Assembly: GCF_038070315.1 (NCBI RefSeq)
Contig: NZ_JBBPCC010000008.1
Location: 186,001 to 250,000 of the forward strand
Length of the DNA: 64,000 nucleotides
Source of the DNA: Paenibacillus_G filicis
GTDB lineage: Bacteria; Bacillota; Bacilli; Paenibacillales; NBRC-103111
Reading direction: 5' to 3'
Shown: one piece after another, positions 48,306 through 57,172 of the stretch
Numbering within the stretch: the first letter of the stretch is position 1
Layout of the letters: every line of letters begins with the position of its first letter
Translations under genes and position numbers: made by a program
Notes under the pieces: generated by a model
The model's input: the letters and a program-made list of their open reading frames with translations, nothing else
What the model was told of the DNA's origin: nothing
Database searches by the model: none

Positions 48306-50069
48306 ATGTTCTCGATTTTCAACAAGCTCGGCTGGTTTTTCCGGCAGGAGCGCAAACGCTATTCCATCGCCATCGTGCTGATGCTGATCGCCGGTATTCT
48401 GGAAATTTTTCCGCCAATGCTGGTCGGCCAGGCGATTGACACGATCTCGCTCGGACATATGAGCTGGGATTACATCGTCCGTACCGGGCTCGTACTGGCC
48501 GGCATTACGGTGGTGGTCTATATCATCTCCTATATTTGGGGCTACAAGCTGTTCGGCGGCGCTTTCGTCGTCGAGAAGCTGATGCGTGGCCGGTTGATGA
48601 GCCATTTTCTGAAAATGACGCCTACCTTCTACGAACGCAACCGCACGGGCGACCTGATGGCCCGCGCGACGAACGACCTGCAGGCCGTGGCCCAGACGGC
48701 GGGCTTCGGCATTCTGACGCTGCTGGATTCCACGATGTGGATGGCGACGCTGCTGGTCACGATGACCGTCTTCGTCTCCTGGAAGCTGACGCTCGCAGCC
48801 GTGCTTCCTTTGCCAATCATGGCGCTGCTCGTTAGCCTGTACGGCGGCTGGATTCATACGCGGTTTATGAAAGCGCAGGATGCTTTCGGAGACATGAATG
48901 AGGGCGTGCTGGAGACGGTATCCGGCATCCGGGTCATCCGGGCCTATACGCAGGAGCGGGAGGCTGAGCGGCGGTTCGCCACCGTGACGGAGGATGTACT
49001 GGAGAAAAATCTGGCGGTCGTGCGGATCGAAGCCTTGTTCGAGCCGACCATTAAAATTCTGGTGGGCGTCAGCTACATGATCGGCCTCGGCTACGGCGCG
49101 TATCTCGTATTCCACAACGAGCTGACGATCGGGGCGCTGGTTGCCTTCAACGTCTACCTCGGGATGATGATCTGGCCGATGTTCGCGATTGGCGAGCTGA
49201 TCAATGTGATGCAGCGGGGCAACGCCTCGCTCGACCGGGTCAATGAGACGCTGGGCCACAAGCCGGATGTGCCTGAGCCTGAGAACGGAGCGCAGCCGGA
49301 GCTGCCGGGCCGGCTGGAGTTCCAGGGTGTGACCTTCCGTTATCCGTCCTCCGAGGTGGATAATCTGAAGGACGTAACCTTCACGCTGGAGCCCGGACAG
49401 ACGCTCGGCATTGTCGGCCGGACCGGCAGCGGGAAGTCGACGCTGATCAAGCAGCTGCTGCGGGAGTATCCGGCCGGAGAGGGCCGGGTCCTGCTGGCAG
49501 GTCTGCCGATCGAGGGGCTGGATATGGGCCGGCTGAAGTCTTGGCTTGGCTACGTGCCGCAGGAGCCGTTCCTGTTCTCGCGGACGATCCGCCGCAATAT
49601 CCAGTTCGGCGGCGAGCATGCAGGCGAAGAGGCGCTGCAGGAGGCTGTGGCTGTCTCTGCCTTCGCCAAGGATCTGCAGTTCCTGCCGAATGGCATGGAT
49701 ACGATGGTCGGTGAGAAGGGCGTGGCACTCTCCGGCGGACAGAAGCAGCGGGTCTCCATGGCCCGTGCGCTGATCGCCAATCCGCGGATTCTGATGCTGG
49801 ATGATGCCATGTCCGCGGTCGATGCACGCACCGAGGCGCAGATTATCGGCAATATCCGGAGAGCCCGTGCCGGCAAGACAACGATCATCGCTACGCACCG
49901 GCTGTCGGCGGTGCAGCATGCCGATCTGATCCTCGTGCTGGAGGAAGGCCGCATCGTAGAGCGCGGAACCCATCAGGAGCTGCTGACGCATGGCGGCTGG
50001 TACCTGGAGCAATATGAGCGGCAGCAGATCGAAGCGAAGCAAACGGAGGAAGGAGCGGAGGAAGCATGA
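48306..50069 (+). CDS. yheI: ABC multidrug exporter subunit, YheI/BmrC type (degenerate ATP site)
   Basis: The 588-residue half-transporter, close to the 585 of B. subtilis YheI, has six helices (about 15-310) and an ATPase domain with Walker A GRTGSGKST, signature LSGGQKQR and Walker B LMLDDAMSAVD. D500 replaces the catalytic Glu, as in BmrC. ATG at 48306 is supported by GGGGGAG 8 bases upstream; an in-frame ATG at 48213 would start inside the attenuator. It overlaps the next gene by four bases. With its partner it should export drugs or peptides. Confidence 0.93.
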   Translation: MFSIFNKLGWFFRQERKRYSIAIVLMLIAGILEIFPPMLVGQAIDTISLGHMSWDYIVRTGLVLAGITVVVYIISYIWGYKLFGGAFVVEKLMRGRLMSHFLKMTPTFYERNRTGDLMARATNDLQAVAQTAGFGILTLLDSTMWMATLLVTMTVFVSWKLTLAAVLPLPIMALLVSLYGGWIHTRFMKAQDAFGDMNEGVLETVSGIRVIRAYTQEREAERRFATVTEDVLEKNLAVVRIEALFEPTIKILVGVSYMIGLGYGAYLVFHNELTIGALVAFNVYLGMMIWPMFAIGELINVMQRGNASLDRVNETLGHKPDVPEPENGAQPELPGRLEFQGVTFRYPSSEVDNLKDVTFTLEPGQTLGIVGRTGSGKSTLIKQLLREYPAGEGRVLLAGLPIEGLDMGRLKSWLGYVPQEPFLFSRTIRRNIQFGGEHAGEEALQEAVAVSAFAKDLQFLPNGMDTMVGEKGVALSGGQKQRVSMARALIANPRILMLDDAMSAVDARTEAQIIGNIRRARAGKTTIIATHRLSAVQHADLILVLEEGRIVERGTHQELLTHGGWYLEQYERQQIEAKQTEEGAEEA

Positions 50070-52159
50070 GCGAGCCCTATGAGGCGCTGGACGAAGATCT
50101 CGACAACACGGAGCTGAAGCCTGGCAGCACCTCGGTGACGATTCGGCGGCTGATCGCCTATGCGATGCAGTTCAAGCGGCAGCTGGTCATCGCCTTGGTC
50201 ATGCTGACCCTGGCCGTGGTAACGGATCTGGCGGGTCCGCTGATTGCCAAACGGATCATTGATGTGCATATATCCGGAATCGAGCGGTCATGGTACGAGA
50301 CCTCAGACTCCGGGGATGCTTATGCGGTCCCTTACGGAGGCAAGCATTACAAGCGCGCCGACCGGTTCGCGGACGGCGAGCCGCGCGGCCCGGAGGCCCG
50401 TGTGCTGCAGCTGGAGCGCAGCTATTACTTTATCGGAGGCCCGATCACCTTCGACGGACGTCGCAGTCTGACAGCGGATGGCTCGATCGTCATCGAGCGG
50501 GGCGGCGAACGTCAGACTTATCCGGCCCAGGCGCTTAGCGGCGACCAGACGCTGGCCTTCTACATGCCGGAGCTGTCCGGCATCCTCCAGCTCAGCTGGC
50601 TGTTCCTCGGGCTGCTGGTCGCGTCGGCGGCCTTCACCTACGGACAGCGGTACTTCCTTCAGGCGTCGGCGAACCGGATCATCCGGCGGATGCGGACGGA
50701 TGTATTCGCCCAGCTGAACCGGCTGCCAGTCCGGTATTTCGATAATCTGGCGGCAGGCAAGGTCGTATCGCGGATCACGAACGATACGGAAGCGATCCGG
50801 GACTTGTACGTCAACGTGCTGGCTAACTTCTGCACGGGGGCCATTCATATGGCCGGCATTTATGTGGCATTATTCATTCTGGATGCGCGCCTGGCGGCGA
50901 TCTGTCTCTTTGTCCTGCCGGCGCTGGCGGCTTGGATCTGGATCTACGGACGGATCGCCAAGCGGTATAACCGCGTGATCCGCAGCGTGGTCAGTGAAAT
51001 CAACGGTATGATCAACGAATCGATCCAGGGCATGAACATCGTCAAGGCGTTCCGCAAGGAGAAACGGACAGAGGAGGAGTTCGAGGGGCATAATACCCGG
51101 CTCTTCGACTATCAGAACAAGCTGCTTAGTCTGAATTCCTGGACGGGATACAACCTCGTCGGGGTGATCCGGAATATCGCGCTCGTGGCGCTGATCTGGC
51201 ATTTCGGCGGCGCCTCGCTCACCGGTGCCACAGGAGCGGTCTCGTTGGGCGTGCTGTACGCCTTCGTCGATTACCTCAATCGGCTGTTCCAGCCGATGGT
51301 CAACATCGTCAACCAGCTCCCGAATCTGGAGAGGGCGCTTGTATCCGGCGAGCGGGTCTTCGTGCTCATCGACGAGCCGGGCGAGGATGTGTCCGAGCGA
51401 CGGATCGAGCGCTATCGGGGACATGTGTCGTTTGAGAACGTCCGCTTCTCGTACAAGGAAGGCGAACCGGTGCTGAAGAACGTGAACTTTGAAGCGAAGC
51501 CGGGACAAACGGTGGCGCTGGTCGGTCATACCGGATCGGGGAAAAGCTCGATCCTGAACCTGCTGTTCCGGTTCTATGATCCGGAACAGGGCCGTATCAC
51601 GATCGATGGACTAGACATCCGGGAGCTGCCGCGCCAGACGATGCGCCAGCATATGGGCATCGTGCTGCAGGACCCGTTCCTGTTCGCGGGGACGATCGGC
51701 TCCAACGTTTCGCTAGGCGATCCGTCCATCACGCGGGAGCGGGTCCAGCGGGCACTGGCCGATGTCGGCGCGGACTTGCTGCTCAAGCATCTGCCGAAGG
51801 GGCTTGATGAGCCGGTGATCGAGAAGGGCAGTACGCTGTCCGCCGGCCAGCGTCAGCTCATCTCGTTTGCCCGTGCGCTGGCCTTCGACCCGGCGATTCT
51901 GATCCTCGACGAAGCGACGTCGAATATCGATACGGAGACGGAAGCCATCATCCAGCAGGCGCTGGATGTGGTGAAGCAGGGCCGGACGACATTCGTCATC
52001 GCCCATAGGCTGTCTACCGTGAAGAACGCCGATCAGATTCTCGTGCTGGATCGCGGCGAGATCGTCGAGCGTGGCAGCCACGATGAACTGCTCCGTCTGG
52101 ATGGACGGTATGCACAGATGTACCGAATTCAGCAGGGCGAGATGTTGACGAGCCGGTAA
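50066..52159 (+). CDS. yheH: ABC multidrug exporter subunit, YheH/BmrD type (catalytic)
   Basis: The 697-residue partner carries an insertion of about 100 residues between the first and second helices (about 70-170, YAVPYGGKHYKRADRF, RSYYFIGGPITFDGR), an extracellular domain characteristic of the BmrD/YheH group. The ATPase part has Walker A GHTGSGKSS, a changed signature TLSAGQRQ, and Walker B LILDEATSNID with the catalytic E616. The mix of intact Glu here and canonical signature in the partner gives one competent and one degenerate site. The start overlaps the yheI-like stop (ATGA), so the subunits are coupled. Confidence 0.94.
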   Translation: MSEPYEALDEDLDNTELKPGSTSVTIRRLIAYAMQFKRQLVIALVMLTLAVVTDLAGPLIAKRIIDVHISGIERSWYETSDSGDAYAVPYGGKHYKRADRFADGEPRGPEARVLQLERSYYFIGGPITFDGRRSLTADGSIVIERGGERQTYPAQALSGDQTLAFYMPELSGILQLSWLFLGLLVASAAFTYGQRYFLQASANRIIRRMRTDVFAQLNRLPVRYFDNLAAGKVVSRITNDTEAIRDLYVNVLANFCTGAIHMAGIYVALFILDARLAAICLFVLPALAAWIWIYGRIAKRYNRVIRSVVSEINGMINESIQGMNIVKAFRKEKRTEEEFEGHNTRLFDYQNKLLSLNSWTGYNLVGVIRNIALVALIWHFGGASLTGATGAVSLGVLYAFVDYLNRLFQPMVNIVNQLPNLERALVSGERVFVLIDEPGEDVSERRIERYRGHVSFENVRFSYKEGEPVLKNVNFEAKPGQTVALVGHTGSGKSSILNLLFRFYDPEQGRITIDGLDIRELPRQTMRQHMGIVLQDPFLFAGTIGSNVSLGDPSITRERVQRALADVGADLLLKHLPKGLDEPVIEKGSTLSAGQRQLISFARALAFDPAILILDEATSNIDTETEAIIQQALDVVKQGRTTFVIAHRLSTVKNADQILVLDRGEIVERGSHDELLRLDGRYAQMYRIQQGEMLTSR

Positions 52160-52200
52160 AAGAAGCGCCACACACGTAGACGAATGCCCCCAACCATAAA

Positions 52201-52235
52201 AAAGCTGCCGGTTTTACGAGCTACACGGCAGTTTT
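52201..52235 (+). terminator. Terminator after the YheIH-type operon
   Basis: CTGCCG (52205-52210) pairs with CGGCAG (52226-52231), preceded by an A-run and followed by TTTT, about 40 bases after the stop. Confidence 0.7.
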
Positions 52236-52291
52236 CGGAGGCATCCAGGAAATCTGCGCTACCCATAAACTTATGCCGATAGTACAGAAAG

Positions 52292-52319
52292 AAGCCGACC
52301 CGCTGCGGGTCGGCTTTTT
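52292..52319. terminator. Strong bidirectional terminator between convergent genes
   Basis: AAGCCGACCCG and CGGGTCGGCTT form a perfect 11-bp stem with a 3-base loop; TTTTT follows on the plus strand and TCTTTCT on the minus strand. It serves the aldo/keto reductase gene as well. Confidence 0.9.
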
Positions 52320-52410
52320 CGGCAGGATGGTGCCGGATGTGGTCGTGCTTATGCCTTCATGGCATTCCTATGCGTGCATCTTACCGGTGTCTGTACGACC
52401 CTCGGCTCTC

Positions 52411-53388
52411 TTACCACGCATACGCTTCCGGCGCTGCGCCACCCGGTCCCGGGAAGATATCGTCCAGCTCGCGGAGCACCTGCTCGTCGAGACGAATCTC
52501 GACGGCGCGCAGGCTGCCCTGCAGCTGCTCCACGGTCCGCGGCCCGATGATCGGCGCGGTCATCACGGGATTCGCGAGCGTCCAGGCGAGGGCGACGTTG
52601 GCTTCGCTCTCGCCCAGCTCAGCGCATAGCGCGGAGAATCGCTCGAGCTGATGGCGGTGCTTCTCGATTTTACCGGCCTGCTGAGCCGTCCGGGTACCGG
52701 CGGATTTCAGCGCGTTGCCGCCAAGCAGGCCTCCGGCCAGCGGGCTCCAGGCGACGACGCCCAAGTTCAGGTCCTGCGCCGCAGGAAGCACCTCCAGCTC
52801 GGGCAGACGCTCCAGCAGGTTGTACTTGTGCTGCTCGCAGACGAGGCCCATGAAGTGGCGCTCCTTGGCTGCCGCCTGTGCCTTCACCAGATGCCAGCCG
52901 GCAAAGTTGCTGGACCCGATATAGTCGACCTTGCCCGAGCGGACCTGGGATTCGAACGCTTCCCAGAGCTCCTCCCAAGGTGTGCGCCGGTCGATGTGAT
53001 GCATTTTATACAGCTCTACATGATCGGTCTGGAGCCGCTTCAGCGAGCCTTCGAGATGGCGTCTGATTTTATACAGGGACAGGCCGCGGACATCGTTGGG
53101 GCCGTCATCGGGATTCGAGATCGGCTCATGTACCTTGGTCGCGAGCACGACACGCTCACGGCGATTCCCGCCCTGGGCGAACCAGCGGCCGATGATCGAT
53201 TCCGTCAGTCCGGCGTTCTTGCCCCAGCCGTAGATGTTGGCGGTATCGAAGAAGGTGATGCCCGCATCCAGAGCTTCGTCCATAATGCGAAACGCGGTCT
53301 GCTCGTCCGTGTCCACGCCGAAATTCATCGTACCCAGGCACAAGCGGCTGACGCGCATGCCTGTCTTTCCGAGAAACGTATATTCCAT
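52411..53388 (-). CDS. Aldo/keto reductase
   Basis: The 325-residue NADPH-dependent enzyme has the AKR fold: catalytic tetrad residues D in FFDTANIYG, Y in the same element, K in VLATKVHEP, and H in YKMHHIDRR. The C-terminal NADP-binding segment is ANPVMTAPIIGPRTVEQLQG. It resembles the YhdN/Kvbeta-like group that reduces small aldehydes. The start at 53388 has AAGGAGG about ten bases upstream; longer in-frame starts would cover the binding site. A 24-bp perfect palindrome lies about 60 bases upstream, implying tight repression by a regulator not found nearby. Confidence 0.9.
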   Translation of the reverse strand: MEYTFLGKTGMRVSRLCLGTMNFGVDTDEQTAFRIMDEALDAGITFFDTANIYGWGKNAGLTESIIGRWFAQGGNRRERVVLATKVHEPISNPDDGPNDVRGLSLYKIRRHLEGSLKRLQTDHVELYKMHHIDRRTPWEELWEAFESQVRSGKVDYIGSSNFAGWHLVKAQAAAKERHFMGLVCEQHKYNLLERLPELEVLPAAQDLNLGVVAWSPLAGGLLGGNALKSAGTRTAQQAGKIEKHRHQLERFSALCAELGESEANVALAWTLANPVMTAPIIGPRTVEQLQGSLRAVEIRLDEQVLRELDDIFPGPGGAAPEAYAW

Positions 53389-53446
53389 GATCAACATCCT
53401 CCTTGGATTATTTTCCGTTACGAGAATAAATGGAACCGTTGGCATC

Positions 53447-53470
53447 TAAAATGTTAACGTTAACATTTTA
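53447..53470. promoter_or_regulatory. 24-bp perfect palindrome, operator candidate upstream of the aldo/keto reductase
   Basis: The inner TGTTAACGTTAACA is extended by AAAA and TTTT plus one more T/A pair to 24 bp without a mismatch. A CG at the dyad is typical of LacI-family operators, though TetR-type binding is also possible. It lies in the divergent region, 59 bases from the reductase start. Confidence 0.7.
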
Positions 53471-53541
53471 CCAGACTCAGGACGGTCAATCCATAGATTT
53501 CCTTCAACTTGCTGCCGGTCTTCTACGAGCATTCATTATTC
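53471..53541. other. Divergent intergenic region
   Basis: Part of a 368-base gene-free stretch between the aldo/keto reductase and the membrane-bound AraC regulator. The operator and promoter in it are listed separately; the rest, including 53602-53756, shows nothing specific. Confidence 0.4.
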
Positions 53542-53601
53542 ATGAAATTTAATTTCATATAATATATTGTTATTGAATTAAAATTCCGTTTTTCCTATAA
53601 T
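53542..53601 (+). promoter_or_regulatory. Sigma-A promoter with inverted repeat for the membrane-bound AraC regulator
   Basis: TTGAAT (53573-53578), a 17-base spacer and TATAAT (53596-53601) make a near-consensus promoter. Upstream of it, ATGAAATTTAATTTCAT (53542-53558) is a perfect 7-3-7 inverted repeat, a likely regulator site. The transcript would have a leader of about 150 bases. Confidence 0.7.
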
Positions 53602-53756
53602 ACTACTAAACAACCCCTGTCAGTCTCCACAGCTTGGCGTGAAAACATTCCTCTCGTATTCGTTCAGTGCTAGCTTACAACTCTCCACAATTGTTCAGAT
53701 CCTTGTTCCGTTTTCGTTCCTCGGTACCTACCCTCAACCAAAGGTGGTAAGCGGAT

Positions 53757-56045
53757 ATGACTTCTTTCCTCGGCAAGCATGCGTTTCGTGTGGCCCTCTT
53801 CCGCAGGCATTTCGCCAGTTATTTCGTGCTGATCCTTATCCCCGTCATCGTGGCCTGTACGCTGGCTCATGTGCTGGTCGTCCGGCTGATCGAGAACGAT
53901 GCCCAGAAGCTGAATGACGTGATGATGGCTCGTCTCTCTGAACAAACGGATAACGCTTTCAACTCTCTGCAAACGAATATGATCAACATGCTCGCCACCT
54001 CCAATATCCGCAGCCTGCTGAAGGAGGAGGGGAACCCGTCCCCGGAGAACCAGCAGCGCTCAGAGCTGATCCGTTCCTTGCGCGAGCAGCTCAGCAAGCT
54101 GGAGTCTGACCAGCTCGCGGAGCGGGCCTTCCTGTATTTCACCGGCTACGATCTGGTGATCGACGCGGACAGCTACACCGACAAGTCTTACTTCTTCCAG
54201 CTCCGGTACCCGTTGGACGCGATGGCCAAGCATGAGCTGCTGTCCGGGCTGAACGGGCGGAAAATGCGCGACTTCGTCATGACGGGTACCGATCATATGT
54301 CCACCGTCATGAGCTACCCGTACAACACCGACACGCCAGAGGTTTATCTGATCGTCAAGGTCAACAAGGCAAGACTCGCGGCGCTGCTCGACATCCCGGA
54401 GAACTGGGCGGCCGGCACCGCTCTGCTTGCGGGCGGAGAGGTTCTCGGCCAGAGCAGGCTGAGCGGCGAGGAAGCCCGCCAGATGGCGCGCTTGGCTAGA
54501 CAGCAGACCGAGTCCCACGCACAGGCTGCGGGCTTCCGCACCGTGGGAGATCAGGCCGTCTCGATCGTCCCGTCCCAATTCGATGACAGCTATGCCTATC
54601 TGAGCATCGTCGATCTGCCGGTCTTGATGAAGCCGGCTCATGTGACCCAGGTGATCAGCTGGAGCTTCCTGCTGTTCTTCGTCATCGTGGGCAGCTTTGT
54701 CTCTTACCACTTGAGCCGGCGCATCTACAAGCCGATTATGGAAATCAGGGAGAATCTCAAGCTGCACCGTTCGGCGGACGGACAGACGATGCGTACCGGG
54801 GGGAATGATTTTGATGCGATCAAGCGTTTTTCCCAGCTTATTGTGACAGAGAACCGGAAGCTGTCCCAGCGGGTGGACGGGATGCTGCCGATCCTGCAGG
54901 AGTATTTCATTGCCAAAATCCTGCTGGGCGAATACAAAGACGCACTGGCCATCAAATTCTACGCGGAGGAAATCGACTTTGACTATGCCCGTAAAGCCTC
55001 CCGCACCGCCTATTGCATCGCGCTGCACTACGATGCTTTCACAGATGAGCCGCTGTCGGAGACGTCCAAGACCTTCCTGGTCGCCGAGCTGAAGGAGCGC
55101 ATCCAGGGTCTGATTCCTTCTCCGGTCTGGCTCTGCCAGACGAAGCCGGAGCTGCTCGTATGCGTCGTCGAGGATGATCCGCTGCTGCATGTGACCCCGG
55201 TAGAGCATGCGGAGATGATCAAGCTTGCACTCAAGCTGCACAGCAAATATTACAGGGCGACGATCGGCATCGGCCGCAAGGTTCATGCGATCGAGCACCT
55301 TCATCTGTCCTACGATCAGGCCCTGTCTGCGCTGCAGCGCAGAGGACTGCATGCCGAGGTGGAGATTTGCGGCGATTCCTGCTCGTGGGAGCCGCCTTCC
55401 TGTGAAACGTTCCTGTCCGTGCAAGAGATTAACCGCGTGCTGAACCGCTACAAGTCTCGGGAGTATGACCAGCTGCTGCAGGGTGCGCTGCTTATGCTGG
55501 AGGAGGGGTTAAAGCGCAGGGTGCCAGCCGCTCAAATGAAATACTTATGCGCCGATCTGCTGAATACGTGGATTCGCGCCTTGCAGAGCGAGAGCAAGGA
55601 CTTTGACGTGCTGTTCTACGCCGGGCTGTTCGAGCAGTTGAACCGCTGTATGACCGGCGATGAGCTTCGCAGATGCTTCATCGCCATACACGGGCAATTA
55701 TTCCCTGAGCCGGAGGAGAACAGCCGGATCAAGAAGCTGACAGACATTCTGGCCTATATCCATGAGCATTACCATGAGGAATTATCCATTGAGCAGTTCG
55801 CCAGTCAATTGAATATGTCGGTCGGCCACTTCAGCCGGACGTTCAAGGAAGAGGTCGGCGAGAAGTATGTGGAATATATAGCCAGGTACCGTCTGCAGAA
55901 AGCCAAGGAGCTGCTGCTTGGCACCGATCTGCGCATCGATGACATTGCCGGGCTGGTCGGCTACTGGGGACGCCATTCCTTTATCCGTATGTTTCGTAAG
56001 TACGAGGGCGTCACGCCGGCCAAATACCGCACCTCCCATCCATAA
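53757..56045 (+). CDS. Membrane-bound AraC-family regulator with extracellular sensor domain
   Basis: The 762-residue protein has a membrane helix at about 20-45 (FVLILIPVIVACTLAHVLVV), an extracellular domain to about 295, a second helix (about 296-320, VISWSFLLFFVIVGSFVSYH), a linker region to about 660, and a C-terminal AraC double helix-turn-helix (LSIEQFASQLNMSVGHFSRT, IDDIAGLVGYWGRHSFIRMF). Regulators of this single-protein type are frequent next to Lpl-type importers in Paenibacillus and replace a two-component system. It lies upstream of the importer, separated by a terminator, and most likely activates it in response to the substrate or its loaded binding protein. Confidence 0.92.
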   Translation: MTSFLGKHAFRVALFRRHFASYFVLILIPVIVACTLAHVLVVRLIENDAQKLNDVMMARLSEQTDNAFNSLQTNMINMLATSNIRSLLKEEGNPSPENQQRSELIRSLREQLSKLESDQLAERAFLYFTGYDLVIDADSYTDKSYFFQLRYPLDAMAKHELLSGLNGRKMRDFVMTGTDHMSTVMSYPYNTDTPEVYLIVKVNKARLAALLDIPENWAAGTALLAGGEVLGQSRLSGEEARQMARLARQQTESHAQAAGFRTVGDQAVSIVPSQFDDSYAYLSIVDLPVLMKPAHVTQVISWSFLLFFVIVGSFVSYHLSRRIYKPIMEIRENLKLHRSADGQTMRTGGNDFDAIKRFSQLIVTENRKLSQRVDGMLPILQEYFIAKILLGEYKDALAIKFYAEEIDFDYARKASRTAYCIALHYDAFTDEPLSETSKTFLVAELKERIQGLIPSPVWLCQTKPELLVCVVEDDPLLHVTPVEHAEMIKLALKLHSKYYRATIGIGRKVHAIEHLHLSYDQALSALQRRGLHAEVEICGDSCSWEPPSCETFLSVQEINRVLNRYKSREYDQLLQGALLMLEEGLKRRVPAAQMKYLCADLLNTWIRALQSESKDFDVLFYAGLFEQLNRCMTGDELRRCFIAIHGQLFPEPEENSRIKKLTDILAYIHEHYHEELSIEQFASQLNMSVGHFSRTFKEEVGEKYVEYIARYRLQKAKELLLGTDLRIDDIAGLVGYWGRHSFIRMFRKYEGVTPAKYRTSHP

Positions 56046-56060
56046 CCCTGAACCGAGAGA

Positions 56061-56094
56061 GAAGCTTCGTTTTTTTCCGAAGTTTCTTTTTTTT
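56061..56094 (+). terminator. Terminator after the AraC-type regulator
   Basis: GAAGCTTCG pairs with CGAAGTTTC (one G-T pair), followed by a run of eight Ts, 16 bases after the stop. Confidence 0.88.
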
Positions 56095-56149
56095 CCTCCA
56101 CAGATGCTTCCGGCTCAGTCCCCGCGCTGACCGGCAAATCCGTACCAGG

Positions 56150-56195
56150 GTGCAAATTTGCACGCTTTACGGGGCCTCTCCACCCTTCGTATAGT
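56150..56195 (+). promoter_or_regulatory. Operator palindrome and promoter candidate of the importer-amidohydrolase operon
   Basis: GTGCAAATTTGCAC (56150-56163) is a perfect 14-bp palindrome. Downstream TTTACG (56166-56171), 18 bases, and TATAGT (56190-56195) give a modest promoter. The palindrome immediately upstream of the -35 is well placed for an activator. Confidence 0.5.
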
Positions 56196-56237
56196 TAAGC
56201 CATCGAAAGCAACAAGCGCTGCAGGGAGGTGGAGGGT

Positions 56238-57158
56238 TTGACGAACGGTTCGCGGCTGTGGTTTATGATGAAGAAGCATAAGGCGCTCTATCTGCTGATG
56301 CTTCCCGGTATCCTGTATTACCTGATCTTCAAGTATGCGCCCATGTACGGCATCATCATCGCCTTCCAGGATTACTCGGTCGGAAGGGGGATCCTGGGGA
56401 GCAAGTTTGTCGGCATGAAGCATTTTATCGAATTCTTCTATGTAACCCCCGATGCCTGGAAGCTGATCCGCAATACGGTCATGCTGAATGTGTACGATCT
56501 GCTGTTTCATTTCCCCGCACCGATCGTGCTGGCTATTTTATTTCACGAAATCCGCATTTCCTGGTTCAAGCGGCTGGTGCAGAGCGTTAGCTACATGCCG
56601 CATTTTCTATCTACGGTCGTCATCGCGGGCATTATCGTGACGTTCCTGTCTCCCTCGAGCGGGGTAGTCAATCATGCGCTGTCCCGTGCCTTCGGCATTG
56701 AGCCGATCCTGTTCCTCGGACATCCGGAGTGGTTCAGAACGATTTATGTCGGCTCCGAAATTTGGCAGAAGGTCGGCTGGGGCACTATTCTATACCTGGC
56801 TGCGATTTCCGGCATCGATCCAACCCTGTACGAGGCAGCCAAGATGGATGGCGCGAGCCGCTTCCAGCAGGTGAGGCATGTTACGCTGGTCGGCATGCTG
56901 CCCGTCATGATCGTCCTGTTCGTGCTGACGCTGGGGCACTTCATGGAGACCGGCTTTCAGAAAATTTTGCTCCTCTACAACTCCATGAACTATGAAACCT
57001 CGGATGTCATCAATACCTTCGTGTACCGGAGAGGCATTCTGGATGCGGACTTCAGCTTTGCCACGGCGGTCGGCTTATTTCAGTCGGTCATCGGCCTTGT
57101 GCTCGTCGTAGCCGCCAACCGGATCGTCCGCAAATACTCGCAGACCAGTCTATGGTAG
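56238..57158 (+). CDS. ABC importer permease, LplB type (second system)
   Basis: A 306-residue permease opening with YLLMLPGILYYLIFKYAPMY, typical of LplB, with the EAA loop EAAKMDGASRFQQVRHVTLV around 200-219. The start is TTG at 56238 with GGGAGG 8 bases upstream; a GTG at 56229 overlaps that site. It shares the layout of the permease at 12921-13877 but differs in sequence. It is the first gene of a five-gene set with a second permease, a binding lipoprotein, an amidohydrolase and a Rieske protein. Confidence 0.92.
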   Translation: MTNGSRLWFMMKKHKALYLLMLPGILYYLIFKYAPMYGIIIAFQDYSVGRGILGSKFVGMKHFIEFFYVTPDAWKLIRNTVMLNVYDLLFHFPAPIVLAILFHEIRISWFKRLVQSVSYMPHFLSTVVIAGIIVTFLSPSSGVVNHALSRAFGIEPILFLGHPEWFRTIYVGSEIWQKVGWGTILYLAAISGIDPTLYEAAKMDGASRFQQVRHVTLVGMLPVMIVLFVLTLGHFMETGFQKILLLYNSMNYETSDVINTFVYRRGILDADFSFATAVGLFQSVIGLVLVVAANRIVRKYSQTSLW

Positions 57159-57172
57159 AAAGGGGCCCGTCC

